Assembly (NCBI RefSeq): GCF_003284935.1 | Contig: NZ_QMEV01000043.1 | Location: 1 to 46,931 of the forward strand | DNA from: Mycobacterium colombiense | Lineage (GTDB): Bacteria; Actinomycetota; Actinomycetes; Mycobacteriales; Mycobacteriaceae | Length of the DNA: 46,931 bases | Reading direction: 5' to 3' | The notes under the pieces: generated by a model | What the model saw: only the letters and a program-made list of their open reading frames with translations | Told to the model about the DNA's origin: nothing | Databases searched by the model: none | Made by a program: the position numbers and the translations under genes | Shown: piece by piece, positions 34,862-42,944 of the stretch | Layout: each line of letters begins with the position of its first letter | Numbering within the stretch: position 1 is the first letter of the stretch

Positions 34862-34894
34862 ATGGGCCAGAAAACGAAGTGCAAGGCCAGATAA
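34862..34894 (+). CDS. Tiny 10-codon ORF with a strong ribosome site; rest of 34767-35080 empty
   Basis: AAGGAG (34850-34855) is spaced 6 nt from ATG 34862, which opens a 10-codon frame MGQKTKCKAR ending in TAA. The start resembles CsbD-type small proteins (Met-Gly, Lys-rich), so it may be the decayed 5' end of such a gene, or a leader peptide for the downstream oxidoreductase. The remainder of the 314-bp gap shows nothing else convincing. Confidence 0.3.
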   Translation: MGQKTKCKAR

Positions 34895-35080
34895 CGGACG
34901 GGCGCGAGCGGTACCGGCCCGTCGCCCGGCGCAGGAGATGGGGCGCGGCAGAAGGTCCGTAGCCTCCGTCCCGACCCCGGCCGCTTAAAAGCTTGACTGC
35001 CAACGCCTTTCACGACACCCGAACACGCAGCGCGACGGGGACCCGCGACCCGTCCGCGCCGCGCGCCTACACTCGGGTCG

Positions 35081-36391
35081 GTGACCTCCATTGTGATCGT
35101 GGGAAGCGGCTTCACCGGATTCACCTGCGCCCGTCGCCTGGCCCGAATCATGCGCCGACGGCGCGCACCCGTCGACATCACGATCATCTCCCCCGTCGAC
35201 TACATGCTGTACACGCCGTTGTTGCCCGACGTCGCCGGCGGCGTCGTCGACGCCCGCTTTGTGGCTGTCCCCCTGGCCAATTCGCTCAAGGGGGTCCGCG
35301 CCGTGCGAGGCCGCGTGGACGCCGTGGATTTCACCCAGCGCACGCTGACCTATTGCGATCCCGAAGAGCGCAGCCATTCGATGTCCTGGGACCGGCTGGT
35401 GCTGACGCCCGGCTCGGTCACACGGTTGTTCGACGTTCCCGGCCTCGCCAGGCACGCGCGCGGTTTGAAGACCACCGCCGAGGCCCTCTACCTGCGCGAC
35501 CACTTCGTCGAGCAACTGGAGTTGGCTAACCTCGAGGACGATCCGCGGGCCGCCGCCGCCCGTCGCACCGTCGTGGTGGTCGGCGCGTCGTATTCGGGCA
35601 CCGAACTGGTCGCGCAGCTGCGGGCGCTGGCCGACGCGGCGGCCAAACAGATGGGCTTCAACCGCGCCGACGTGCGGTTCCTGTTGCTGGACCTGGCCGA
35701 CCAGGTGATGCCCGAGGTCGGCAAGCGACTGGGCGACGCCGCGCTCAAGGTGCTACGCAAGCGCGGAATCGACGTCCGGCTCGGCATCACCCTCAAGGAG
35801 GCGCACGCCGATCACGTTGTGCTCAGCGATGATTCGCGGATCGACACGCGCACGATCGCGTGGGTGACGGGGGTGACCGGCGCACCGCTGATCCAGGACC
35901 TGGGACTGCCGACCGAAAAGGGCCGAGTCACGGTGCGGGCCGACCTGCAGGTGCCGGATCACCCGGAGGTGTTCGCGGCCGGTGACGCGGCCGCGGTGCC
36001 CGACCTGACGCAACCGGGCAAGATCACCCCGCCCACGGCCCAGCACGCGACCCGGCAAGGCAAGGCCCTGGCCCGCAATGTCGCCGCCAGCCTGGGCTAC
36101 GGCAGCAGTAAGGAATACAAACACCGCAACCTGGGTCTGGTGGTCGACCTCGGGCCGCGCTATGCGGTGGCCAATCCGCTCAACATCCACCTGTCCGGGC
36201 TGGCCGCCAAGGCCGTCACCAGGTCCTACCACCTGTATGCGATTCCGCGCGGTGTCAACCGGTGGGCGGTGTCGCTGGCCTACCTGACCGACGCCCTGTT
36301 CACCCGCTCGGTCGTCTCGATCGGGTTGACCTCCGAGGACGACGCACAATTCACGGCCAGCGAAGGCATACCCATGCCGAAGACGAGCTGA
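35081..36391 (+). CDS. FAD-dependent NADH dehydrogenase (NDH-2)-like oxidoreductase
   Basis: A 436-residue flavoprotein of the NDH-2 / pyridine nucleotide-disulphide oxidoreductase family. The FAD-binding motif IVIVGSGFTGFTCAR lies at residues 4-18 and the NAD-binding motif VVVVGASYSGTELVAQL at about 164-180; the second FAD motif is VFAAGDAAAVPD (~residues 300-311). The C-terminal ~60 residues are amphipathic, as in enzymes that sit on the membrane face. It is related to, but not the same as, mycobacterial Ndh; Rv1812c is a closer kind. GTG 35081 has no ribosome site, and a TACACT -10-like hexamer (35068-35073) ends 8 nt upstream, compatible with leaderless transcription. Confidence 0.87.
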   Translation: MTSIVIVGSGFTGFTCARRLARIMRRRRAPVDITIISPVDYMLYTPLLPDVAGGVVDARFVAVPLANSLKGVRAVRGRVDAVDFTQRTLTYCDPEERSHSMSWDRLVLTPGSVTRLFDVPGLARHARGLKTTAEALYLRDHFVEQLELANLEDDPRAAAARRTVVVVGASYSGTELVAQLRALADAAAKQMGFNRADVRFLLLDLADQVMPEVGKRLGDAALKVLRKRGIDVRLGITLKEAHADHVVLSDDSRIDTRTIAWVTGVTGAPLIQDLGLPTEKGRVTVRADLQVPDHPEVFAAGDAAAVPDLTQPGKITPPTAQHATRQGKALARNVAASLGYGSSKEYKHRNLGLVVDLGPRYAVANPLNIHLSGLAAKAVTRSYHLYAIPRGVNRWAVSLAYLTDALFTRSVVSIGLTSEDDAQFTASEGIPMPKTS

Positions 36392-36409
36392 CGCGCCGGC
36401 TTTCGGGCC

Positions 36410-36946
36410 TCAGCCCTCGGCCGACTGCTGGGCCATCGCGTAGGCGAGCTGGAGGAAGTCCGCACCCGCCAGCGCGGTGAACACACCGGCGATCAGCCGG
36501 GTGAACCGTGGCGCGAACACCAGGCCGATCGCCAACCCGGTGGCCACCCACATGTCCAGGCAGAACGGGCAGGTCAGCAACTCCCCGAGGCTGTGCCGGA
36601 GCTGGCTGTGCTCGCGGACCTCTTCCTGCACCTCGGCGGGGCCGCCGGTGCCGGCGTAGCGGGTGAAGGGCGCGCGCAGCGGGCTGGTCACGGCGTCCTT
36701 GGTCAGGGTTCGCGACAGCTTGTGGGTGCCCAGGGTGAGGATCAGCAGGTCCTGGACCCGCCATCTGGTCGGCAGCGTGCGGCCGGTGGCCAGCGCGGCC
36801 AGCACCGCGGCCACCACCACCACGCCATAGACGGCCATGACGGCCAGGTAGCCGCCCAGCGGCCGATCGTGGTCGCCCCGGTAGGCGTCCGCTTCCTGTC
36901 GTGCGCCATCGACGACCTGCGCACCGCTTTCGGTCAACTCACCCAT
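36410..36946 (-). CDS. DUF1360 membrane protein
   Basis: A 178-residue protein with two or three hydrophobic segments (residues ~33-54, LGGYLAVMAVYGVVVVAAVL in part, and ~130-165). The DUF1360 signature is clear: LLILTLGTHKLSRTLTKDAVTSPLRAPFTRY in part, then LLTCPFCLDMWVA. This family is found in Bacillus spore and actinobacterial proteins; function unknown. The CPFC pair could bind metal or be redox active. GGAGAAG precedes ATG 36946, and a SigF-like promoter of its own lies in the tail of the upstream merR gene. It converges on the NDH-like gene with 18 bp between. Confidence 0.82.
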   Translation of the reverse strand: MGELTESGAQVVDGARQEADAYRGDHDRPLGGYLAVMAVYGVVVVAAVLAALATGRTLPTRWRVQDLLILTLGTHKLSRTLTKDAVTSPLRAPFTRYAGTGGPAEVQEEVREHSQLRHSLGELLTCPFCLDMWVATGLAIGLVFAPRFTRLIAGVFTALAGADFLQLAYAMAQQSAEG

Positions 36947-36976
36947 CGCTTCTCCTTAACGGCATAGCGGGACGGG

Positions 36977-37001
36977 TACCCGGCCTGGGTCGGCGCAATC
37001 C
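36977..37001 (-). promoter_or_regulatory. Candidate SigF-type promoter for the DUF1360 gene
   Basis: On the minus strand GGATT (37001-36997), 15 bases, GGGTA (36981-36977). One mismatch in the -35. It lies 31 nt before the DUF1360 ATG and within the space after the merR stop. Confidence 0.45.
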
Positions 37002-37010
37002 GCGAGGGGC

Positions 37011-37376
37011 TCAGACGGTGTCCGGCTCGGCGTACTTCGCCGTTTTCGCGGCTTCTCGCAAGGTGCGGTTGGTGGACCGCAGATCGGTGTTGGCCGCGGA
37101 TAGCGTGGCGTTGTGGTCCTCGAGATCGAGGATGCGCGCGACACCGGCCAGGTTGACCCCGGAATCGACCAGCGCAGTGATGCGCTTGATCCTGGCCAGA
37201 TCGTCGGCGCTGTACCGGCGCGTGCCGCCTTGGCTGCGCGACGGCGTGATCAGGCCGTAGCGTTCGTAAAGCCGCAGCGTCTGCACCGCAGTCCCGGAGA
37301 GTTCGGCGGCCACCGAGATGCCATACACCCCATGGTCGGACGCCGGAGTATCCGCGTTTCCGCGGTAGTCGACCAT
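37011..37376 (-). CDS. MerR-family regulator, HspR-like
   Basis: A 121-residue MerR regulator. The winged helix-turn-helix spans residues ~15-65 (YGISVAAELSGTAVQTLRLYERYGL and TRRYSADDLARI, given as key parts), followed by a coiled-coil dimerisation helix (DLEDHNATLSAANTDLRST). There are no cysteines for metal or redox sensing and the start resembles HspR, the heat-shock repressor. It is divergent from hsp20, separated by 141 bp that contain two inverted repeats, so repression of hsp20 and of itself is likely. GGGGAGG precedes ATG 37376. Confidence 0.88.
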   Translation of the reverse strand: MVDYRGNADTPASDHGVYGISVAAELSGTAVQTLRLYERYGLITPSRSQGGTRRYSADDLARIKRITALVDSGVNLAGVARILDLEDHNATLSAANTDLRSTNRTLREAAKTAKYAEPDTV

Positions 37377-37414
37377 TGCGCCTCCCCTTAGCTTCTCGCT
37401 TAGAAAATCTGTTT

Positions 37415-37472
37415 AGCACACTTGCGTGCTTCTGTCGATGGTGCTATACAAAATCTATGTCATTAGACATAG
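37415..37472 (+). promoter_or_regulatory. hsp20 promoter with two inverted repeats (likely MerR/HspR-type operators)
   Basis: TTGCGT (37422-37427), a 17-bp spacer and TATACA (37445-37450) make a SigA-type promoter. AGCAC-N6-GTGCT (37415-37430) covers the -35, and CTATGTC-ATTA-GACATAG (37455-37472), a perfect 7+7 bp inverted repeat, covers the expected start site. Neither is the classical HAIR sequence. Confidence 0.6.
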
Positions 37473-37517
37473 GAAATTGCCGACCCACAGCCTAGATTGG
37501 AGTGAGAGGTGACCACC

Positions 37518-37967
37518 ATGCTGATGCGTTCAGACCCCTTCCGCGAACTCGACCGCTTCGCCCACCAGGTCCTCGGTACCGCCGCCCGGCCGGCGGTGAT
37601 GCCGATGGACGCCTGGCGCGAAGGCGAGAACTTCGTCGTCGAGTTCGACCTGCCCGGCATCGACGCCGACTCCCTGGACATCGACATCGAGCGCAATGTG
37701 GTGACGGTGCGCGCCGAACGGCCGGCCGTCGACCCCAACCGCGAGATGCTGGCCACCGAGCGGCCGCGCGGCGTGTTCAGCCGCCAACTGGTGCTCGGCG
37801 AAAACCTCGACACCGACAAGATCGAGGCCTCCTATTCCGAAGGCGTTCTGCGCCTGCACATCCCGGTGGCCGAAAAGGCCAAGCCGCGCAAGATCACGGT
37901 CGGCCGCGGCGACGGTCACAAGGCGATCAACGACAAGGCCTCGGAACGCGAGGTGATCAACGCCTGA
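37518..37967 (+). CDS. hsp18: Small heat-shock protein Hsp20 (18-kDa antigen)
   Basis: A 149-residue alpha-crystallin-type chaperone, clearly the 18-kDa antigen of the M. avium / M. leprae group (MLMRSDPFRELDRF, then VMPMDAWREGENFVVEFDLPG). The alpha-crystallin domain covers residues ~35-130 and ends with the IPVAEKAKPRKI motif that packs the I-x-I/V element. It holds unfolding proteins as oligomers in the cytosol. The ATG at 37518 is chosen over GTG 37509 because known homologues start with MLMR and GAGAGGTGA precedes it. The divergent MerR/HspR-like gene and overlapping inverted repeats suggest heat- or stress-relieved repression. Confidence 0.93.
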   Translation: MLMRSDPFRELDRFAHQVLGTAARPAVMPMDAWREGENFVVEFDLPGIDADSLDIDIERNVVTVRAERPAVDPNREMLATERPRGVFSRQLVLGENLDTDKIEASYSEGVLRLHIPVAEKAKPRKITVGRGDGHKAINDKASEREVINA

Positions 37968-38085
37968 CCGACCGGCCGGCCGGGCGGCGGCCGCACTGAC
38001 CGCACATGTGTGCGGCCGCCGCACGCCCCGGCTTCTGGCCGCCCGGGCGAACGGCGCACCGACTGCGGTGGGAAACGGACACACG

Positions 38086-38763
38086 ATGAAATGGGAACTC
38101 GACGGCCAGACCGCCAACGTCGAACAGGCGTTGGCGGGCGGCGCTGCGCAACCGGCGGGGTGGTTTCGGTTCTACTTCGCCGACCAGCGCTGGGAATGGT
38201 CGGAACAAGTGCAACGCATGCACGGCTACGAGGCCGGCAGCATCACGCCGACCACCGAACTGGTGCTGTCCCACAAGCATCCCGAGGACCGCGGACAGGT
38301 CGCGGCCACCATCGACCAAATCGTCCACACGCGACAGGCGTTCAGCACGCGCCACCGCATCGTCGATACCCGGGGACAGGTGCACCACGTCGTCGTCGTC
38401 GGTGACCGGATCTTCGACGACGACGGTGACGTGATCGGCACGCACGGGTTCTACGTCGAGGTCTCCGCGCCCTACGAACAGGCGCGCGAGGACGCCATGA
38501 GCGCGAAAGTTGCTGAGATCAGCGAGAACCGGGCCGGCATCGAGCAGGCCAAGGGCATGCTCATGCTGATCTATGGCATCAGCGATACCGCGGCGTTCGA
38601 GTTGCTCAAGTGGTTGTCCCAGGAGGCGAACGTCAAACTGCGCCCGCTCGCCGAGCAGATCGCGCAAGACTTCCGCGGTGCCGGCCTGTCACTGAACACC
38701 CTGTCGGACTTCGATCATCTGCTGTTGACCGCGCACGAACGCGTCCGCAGTAATCACCAATAG
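38086..38763 (+). CDS. PAS-ANTAR regulator
   Basis: A 225-residue protein with an N-terminal PAS_3 domain (~residues 20-130; WFRFYFADQRWEWSEQVQRMHGY in part, HKHPEDR, then GDRIFDDDGDVIGTHGFYV) and a C-terminal ANTAR domain (~residues 145-205; ENRAGIEQAKGMLMLIYGISDTAAFELLKWL in part). It resembles the many PAS-ANTAR antiterminators of mycobacteria. It should bind RNA hairpins when the PAS domain senses its signal, possibly redox or ligand. ATG 38086 is preferred over upstream starts because it begins ~20 residues before the PAS core. It lies 118 bp after hsp20 and may be transcribed separately. Confidence 0.86.
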   Translation: MKWELDGQTANVEQALAGGAAQPAGWFRFYFADQRWEWSEQVQRMHGYEAGSITPTTELVLSHKHPEDRGQVAATIDQIVHTRQAFSTRHRIVDTRGQVHHVVVVGDRIFDDDGDVIGTHGFYVEVSAPYEQAREDAMSAKVAEISENRAGIEQAKGMLMLIYGISDTAAFELLKWLSQEANVKLRPLAEQIAQDFRGAGLSLNTLSDFDHLLLTAHERVRSNHQ

Positions 38764-38789
38764 GCGTGCAGACCAAGGCGTTTCGGCGC

Positions 38790-40502
38790 TCAGCTGTCGA
38801 GCAGCGGGGCGACCCAGTGCACCCGGGTGCCGCCCGCGGGCCCAGCGGTGATCTCACACGTGCCGCCGAGTTGCTCGGCGCGCCGCTTCATATTGGCCAG
38901 GCCGCTGTATCGGGTGTTGCCGGCCGGTATGCCACATCCGTCGTCGATGACGTTGAGGATGAACACGTCCGCGACACTGATCTCCACGGTCAGCCGTGAC
39001 GCCCCAGAATGACGCAGGGCATTGCTGACCGCTTCGGTGGTGACCGCTTCGGCGTGATCGGCAAGCTCGGCACCCACGGCGCTCATCGGCCCGTCGACGC
39101 GCACGGTGGTGACGAGGTCACGGTTTCCGGTCAGGTCGGCGACCACCCGCGCGATGCGCTGCCGGAAATCGGCACTGGCGGCCACCGGCGACTTGAGCGC
39201 GAAGATCGTGGTGCGGATTTCCTCGATGATGGTCTGCAGATCGTCGAGCGTGCGGTTGAGCCGGTCGGCCACTTCCGGTGAACGCGCCCGGGCCAGGGTG
39301 CCCTGCAGGTTCATGCCGGCCGCGAACAGCCGCTGGATGACGTGGTCGTGCAGGTCGTGCGCGATGCGTTCCCGCTCGGCCAGAATGGCCAGCTGCCGGG
39401 CGTCCTCGCGCGCCGACGCCAGGACCAGCGCGATCGCGGCGTGCGTGGCGAAGTCGCTGACGAGGTCCAGATAGCTCTCGTTGAACGGCGGCTGGTCGGC
39501 GCCGCGGGCGATGGCGATCACCCCGACGACCTCGTCGCGGGCGCGCAGCGGCATCAGGATCGCCGGGCGCTGCCCGACGTCGGTGAAGGACTGGATCGGG
39601 TAGCGCAGCTCCTCGGTGATCAGCGGTTCCCCGGACTTAAACACCGCGCCGGTGGTGGAGCCCTGCACCGGAACTCGCTGCCCGAGCACCTCGGAGGCGT
39701 GCAACCCCACCGCGGCGGACACCACCAGCGTGTCGACCTCGTCGTCGGGCGCGTCGGCGTCGGCCGGCACCAGCACGATGGCCTGTTCGGCGTCGGTCAG
39801 CAGGCGCGCGCGCTCGGCGATCAGTTGCAGGGGGCGCCGGTGCGGTTCGGGGCGCGCCAGCAGCGCGGTGGTGATCTCGCGGCTGGCCTCCATCCACTTC
39901 ACCGACGTCCGCTCCCGTTCGAAGACCTGTGCGTTGTCGATGGCGACGGCGGCCCCGAACGCCAACGCCCGCGCGGCGACCTCGTCGGATTCGGAGAACA
40001 CCCGCGCCGGATCGACGTGGGTCAGGTACAGGTTGCCGAATACGGTGTCGCGGATGGTGATCGGGACCGCGAGGAAGGCGCGCATCCGGGGATGGTGTTC
40101 GGGAAAGCCGACCGCGGCGTGGTGGGTGGTCAGATCGTCCATCCGCAGCGCGGGGGTGTCCAGCATCGACAAACTCAGCAGGCCCTTGCCGACCGGCAGG
40201 GGCCCGATGCGCCGGACGGTCTCGGCGTCCATGCCCTCGTGGACGAACGAGATCAGGTTGCCGTCACGATCGCGGATGGCAAGCGCGCCGTAGGGGGCGG
40301 AGGTCAATTCCCTTGCCGCGCTGATGATCCGGTGCAGCGTGGCGTCCAGATCGAGCCCCGCGCCGATCTCGACGATGACCCGCAGCAACCGCTCCATCTG
40401 GTCGCGCGAGGCCAGCAGCTCGTCGAGCTGGGCATGCATCTGGCTGACCAGCCCGCGCTGCCCGAGTCCGGCGAATGCCGAGCCCTGTTCGTCGCCGGTC
40501 AC
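38790..40502 (-). CDS. devS: DevS/DosS-type GAF sensor histidine kinase
   Basis: A 570-residue cytosolic sensor kinase like M. tuberculosis DevS (578 aa). Two GAF domains (~residues 60-200 and 225-365) precede a HisKA_3/HATPase module. The haem-ligand region of DevS GAF-A is conserved: GFPEHHPRMRAF, with His137 at the position I align with the DevS proximal His, so a haem-based O2/NO/CO sensor is likely. The phospho-acceptor is His385 in RIAHDLHDHVIQRLF; ATP-binding motifs follow (EAVSNALRHSGAS, DDGCGIP, SGLANM). The GTG start overlaps the stop of the response regulator (GTGA), so the two are an operon. Some divergence from DevS means DosT-like function is possible. Confidence 0.88.
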   Translation of the reverse strand: MTGDEQGSAFAGLGQRGLVSQMHAQLDELLASRDQMERLLRVIVEIGAGLDLDATLHRIISAARELTSAPYGALAIRDRDGNLISFVHEGMDAETVRRIGPLPVGKGLLSLSMLDTPALRMDDLTTHHAAVGFPEHHPRMRAFLAVPITIRDTVFGNLYLTHVDPARVFSESDEVAARALAFGAAVAIDNAQVFERERTSVKWMEASREITTALLARPEPHRRPLQLIAERARLLTDAEQAIVLVPADADAPDDEVDTLVVSAAVGLHASEVLGQRVPVQGSTTGAVFKSGEPLITEELRYPIQSFTDVGQRPAILMPLRARDEVVGVIAIARGADQPPFNESYLDLVSDFATHAAIALVLASAREDARQLAILAERERIAHDLHDHVIQRLFAAGMNLQGTLARARSPEVADRLNRTLDDLQTIIEEIRTTIFALKSPVAASADFRQRIARVVADLTGNRDLVTTVRVDGPMSAVGAELADHAEAVTTEAVSNALRHSGASRLTVEISVADVFILNVIDDGCGIPAGNTRYSGLANMKRRAEQLGGTCEITAGPAGGTRVHWVAPLLDS

Positions 40503-41167
40503 CCCGACCAGTCCGGCGCGGTCGACGGTGGGCCGGACCGCTGATTCAGTTTCGACGCGAACACCGCCGCCTGGGTGCGGCGCTCCATGCCGAGCTTGGC
40601 CAGTAACCGAGATACGTAGTTCTTCACCGTCTTCTCCGCGAGGAACATGCGCGCGGCGATCTGCCTGTTGGTCAGTCCCTCGCTGAGCAGTCCGAGCAGC
40701 GTGCGTTCCTGCTCGGTCAATCCGGAGAGCGGGTCCTCGCGCGTGGTCGCGCCGCGCAGCTTGGACATCAGCGCGGCCGCGGCCCGGTTGTCCAGCAGCG
40801 ATTTACCGGCGCCCACCTCTTTGATCGCGTGGGCCAGCTCCATGCCCTTGATGTCCTTGACCACGAATCCGCTGGCGCCGGCCAGGATCGCCTCGAGCAT
40901 CGCCTCGTCGGAGGTGAAGGACGTCAACATCAGGCAGCGCAGGTCAGGGTGATCCGACACCAGGTCACGGCACAATTCGATGCCGTTGCCATCGGGCAGG
41001 CGGACATCGAGCACGGCGACGTCGGGTTGCAACGCCGGGATCCGTGCTTTCGCCTCCGCCACCGTGCCGGCCTCGCCGACGATCTGCAGATCGGGATCCG
41101 ACGCGAGCAGATCGGAAAGACCGCGGCGGACGACCTCGTGGTCGTCGACCAGGAATACCTTGACCAT
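40499..41167 (-). CDS. devR: DevR/DosR-type response regulator
   Basis: A 222-residue NarL/LuxR-family response regulator nearly identical in plan to M. tuberculosis DevR (217 aa). The receiver domain holds Asp8/Asp9 and phospho-acceptor Asp54 (VAVLDVRLPDG), then KDIKGMEL; the C-terminal LuxR HTH reads GLTEQERTLLGLLSEGLTNRQIA and AEKTVKNYVSRLLAKL. It is the hypoxia/NO master regulator in the family. Upstream, 100 bp away, is a DosR-like box at 41266-41285, consistent with autoregulation. ATG 41167 (MVKVFLVDDHE) is chosen from DevR; GGAAAGGG precedes it. Whether this is the sole DevR or a paralogue cannot be seen here. Confidence 0.92.
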   Translation of the reverse strand: MVKVFLVDDHEVVRRGLSDLLASDPDLQIVGEAGTVAEAKARIPALQPDVAVLDVRLPDGNGIELCRDLVSDHPDLRCLMLTSFTSDEAMLEAILAGASGFVVKDIKGMELAHAIKEVGAGKSLLDNRAAAALMSKLRGATTREDPLSGLTEQERTLLGLLSEGLTNRQIAARMFLAEKTVKNYVSRLLAKLGMERRTQAAVFASKLNQRSGPPSTAPDWSG

Positions 41168-41265
41168 GGCGGGCCCTTTCCTGCCGGTCTCGCAACTGGA
41201 AAGATTCGCGGCAGACCAACCCAATATCCCATATTCTCGACGGGAACCATCGAGAAGCAACGGCT

Positions 41266-41285
41266 TCAACGACTTTGGTCCCCAC
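41266..41285. promoter_or_regulatory. DosR-like box between devR and the PPOX gene
   Basis: The core ACGACTTTGGTCCC (41269-41282) matches the DosR consensus GGGACTTTNGNCCC at 12 of 14 positions. It lies ~100 bp before devR and ~120 bp before the divergent PPOX-like gene and could control both. Confidence 0.6.
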
Positions 41286-41403
41286 GGGTGAGGACCTTCG
41301 GCCGCCGCTCTAAGCGATGGCGCGTCAATATCCTTGCGGCAGTGGCTCATTGCGACAGTGGCCCATTGAGGACAGCGGCCGCATACGCGGGAAGGGAATC
41401 TCG

Positions 41404-41820
41404 ATGACCGACGACGGAGTCGACATCCTGCCGGTGCACGAATGCTGGGAGCTGCTCGGCAGCCTGGCGCTGGGCCGGCTGGTGACCTACGCCGACGGCC
41501 AGCCCGACATCTTCCCGGTCAACTACGTCGTCCAGCGCCGCACGGTGCTGTTCCGCACCGCGGCGGGCACCAAGCTGGTCAGTTCCGCGATCGACAATCG
41601 GGTGCTGTTCGAGGTCGACGACCACAACGTCGCCGAGGCATGGAGCGTGATCGTCCGGGGCAGGGCGCGGTCGCTGCGCACCCCCGAGGAACTCGAGGAG
41701 GCCGAACGCGCGCAGGTGTTGCCGTGGACCAGGCCGGAGAAGACGCACTACGTGCGCATCGTTCCGGAAAGCATCACCGGCCGCCGGTTCCAGTTCGGCT
41801 CACCACCGGGTGACGTGTAG
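41404..41820 (+). CDS. Pyridoxamine 5'-phosphate oxidase-like flavin-binding protein
   Basis: A 138-residue split-barrel FMN/F420-binding protein: CWELLGSLALGRLVTYADGQPDIFPVNYVV (key parts) and VLFRTAAGTKLVS form the flavin-reductase barrel, and the C-terminus reads YVRIVPESITGRRFQF. Members of this family (Rv3129, Rv2004-neighbour and Rv0080 types) are in the DosR regulon of M. tuberculosis. A DosR-like box lies ~120 bp upstream. GGAAGGGA precedes ATG 41404. It may act on a redox cofactor or as a flavin-dependent reductase in hypoxia; substrate unknown. It converges with the Acg-like gene, 9 bp apart. Confidence 0.86.
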   Translation: MTDDGVDILPVHECWELLGSLALGRLVTYADGQPDIFPVNYVVQRRTVLFRTAAGTKLVSSAIDNRVLFEVDDHNVAEAWSVIVRGRARSLRTPEELEEAERAQVLPWTRPEKTHYVRIVPESITGRRFQFGSPPGDV

Positions 41821-41829
41821 TCCCCGCGA

Positions 41830-42804
41830 TCAGATCGCCCACTCGACGAAGTCGCCGAGGTCGCGCCGCGGCGTCGCCGGCAACGGATCGGCGTTGATGG
41901 GCGCCCAGCCCACCCGAAGCAGCATCTGCGGATGGTTGCTGTCGCCGAAGATGTCGGAGCGGACGGCTTGGCGGGTGTCGGCCGTCTCCAGCGGTTCGGT
42001 GACCGGGCAACTGGCCAGGCCCGCCGATGTCGCGGTGAGCAGCGCGACGCTGGTGGCCTCACCGGCGCGCAGCTGCGCCAGCCGGTCGTCGTGGCGGGTG
42101 CCCAGCGCAAGCACCACGGCGTTGTCGTCGGCCGCGGACGAATTGGCGGCCATCGGCAGCGCCGCACCGGCAAACAGCCGACTGGGGATTTTCGCGTCCG
42201 GATCCGATATCGGCGTGTTGTGGGCGGGAACGCCCGCGACCGAGAAGTAACGCCCGCTCCACGTCGTGAGCTCGGCGAGATAGTCCTGGGTCAGGTGATC
42301 GCGGACGGACTCGGCGACGATGTCGTGCAGCGTGTCGATGTCTTCCACCTGGCACAGCGTGACGCCGGCGCGGGCGGCGCGCGCCGCCATGAGCGCGATG
42401 TCGCCCACCGGCACCGGCCACGAGCTGTAGTGGCGCCGATCGGTCCGCCGCCGGGGGATGGCGGCGGCGAGCGCGATGTCGACGTGATCGGCGGGCTGCG
42501 GCGAAAGCTCGATCGTGGCGAGGTGTGCGGGGTCGTCGGGGCTCGGCAGCCGGCGCACCCGCGATCGCCATCCCACCGCCGCGAACGCGACCACGCAGTG
42601 ATGCAGCGCGGTGCCGCAACTCAGAATCAAGTCGCGGCCTTCGGGGTCGGTGTTGGGCAGCTGCCGCCCGGCGTCGGCGTACAGCTGCAGGCCGGTCGCC
42701 TCGACGCGCCACCGCCACGGTTGGGTGTTGTGCACCGACGGGGCGCGTGATGCCAGCGTCAGGGCCGTCCGTATCGTTCCAGCGTCCGGAAAGTGGGCGT
42801 TCAT
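41830..42804 (-). CDS. Acg-family nitroreductase-like protein
   Basis: A 324-residue protein of the Acg family (Rv2032 acg, Rv3127 and Rv3131 in M. tuberculosis), a duplicated nitroreductase fold that sequesters FMN. Family marks are ASRAPSVHNTQPWRWRV (residues ~17-33), RRRTDRRHY (~130) and the C-terminal LLRVGWAP. Acg proteins are not active nitroreductases but are strongly induced by hypoxia through DosR. Two half-domains at ~1-160 and ~170-324 are evident from recurrence of nitroreductase-like segments. A DosR-like box lies 90 bp upstream (42894-42907), divergent with the next sensor kinase. The ATG at 42804 follows GGAGGGAAGGG. Confidence 0.9.
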   Translation of the reverse strand: MNAHFPDAGTIRTALTLASRAPSVHNTQPWRWRVEATGLQLYADAGRQLPNTDPEGRDLILSCGTALHHCVVAFAAVGWRSRVRRLPSPDDPAHLATIELSPQPADHVDIALAAAIPRRRTDRRHYSSWPVPVGDIALMAARAARAGVTLCQVEDIDTLHDIVAESVRDHLTQDYLAELTTWSGRYFSVAGVPAHNTPISDPDAKIPSRLFAGAALPMAANSSAADDNAVVLALGTRHDDRLAQLRAGEATSVALLTATSAGLASCPVTEPLETADTRQAVRSDIFGDSNHPQMLLRVGWAPINADPLPATPRRDLGDFVEWAI

Positions 42805-42893
42805 GCCATGGTCCCTTCCCTCCTAGCGCCTTGTCGGTATCCACGATCGCGCCTCCTCCTCGGCATCACGAGGGCACGACGGCTCTAACTCGA

Positions 42894-42907
42894 GGGACTT
42901 TCGGCCA
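42894..42907. promoter_or_regulatory. DosR-like box between the Acg gene and the sensor kinase gene
   Basis: GGGACTTTCGGCCA matches GGGACTTTNGNCCC at 13 of 14 positions. It lies 90 bp before the Acg-like start (minus) and ~40-50 bp before the kinase start (plus). Confidence 0.65.
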
Positions 42908-42944
42908 ATGTCGGTGGTCGCCGCGCCGCGGGGTCTTCGCCCTT

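Noticed and set aside
38050..38074. SigF promoter for the PAS-ANTAR gene
   Set aside because: GGGAA at 38070-38074 has the 12-nt spacing to the ATG but lacks a matching -35.
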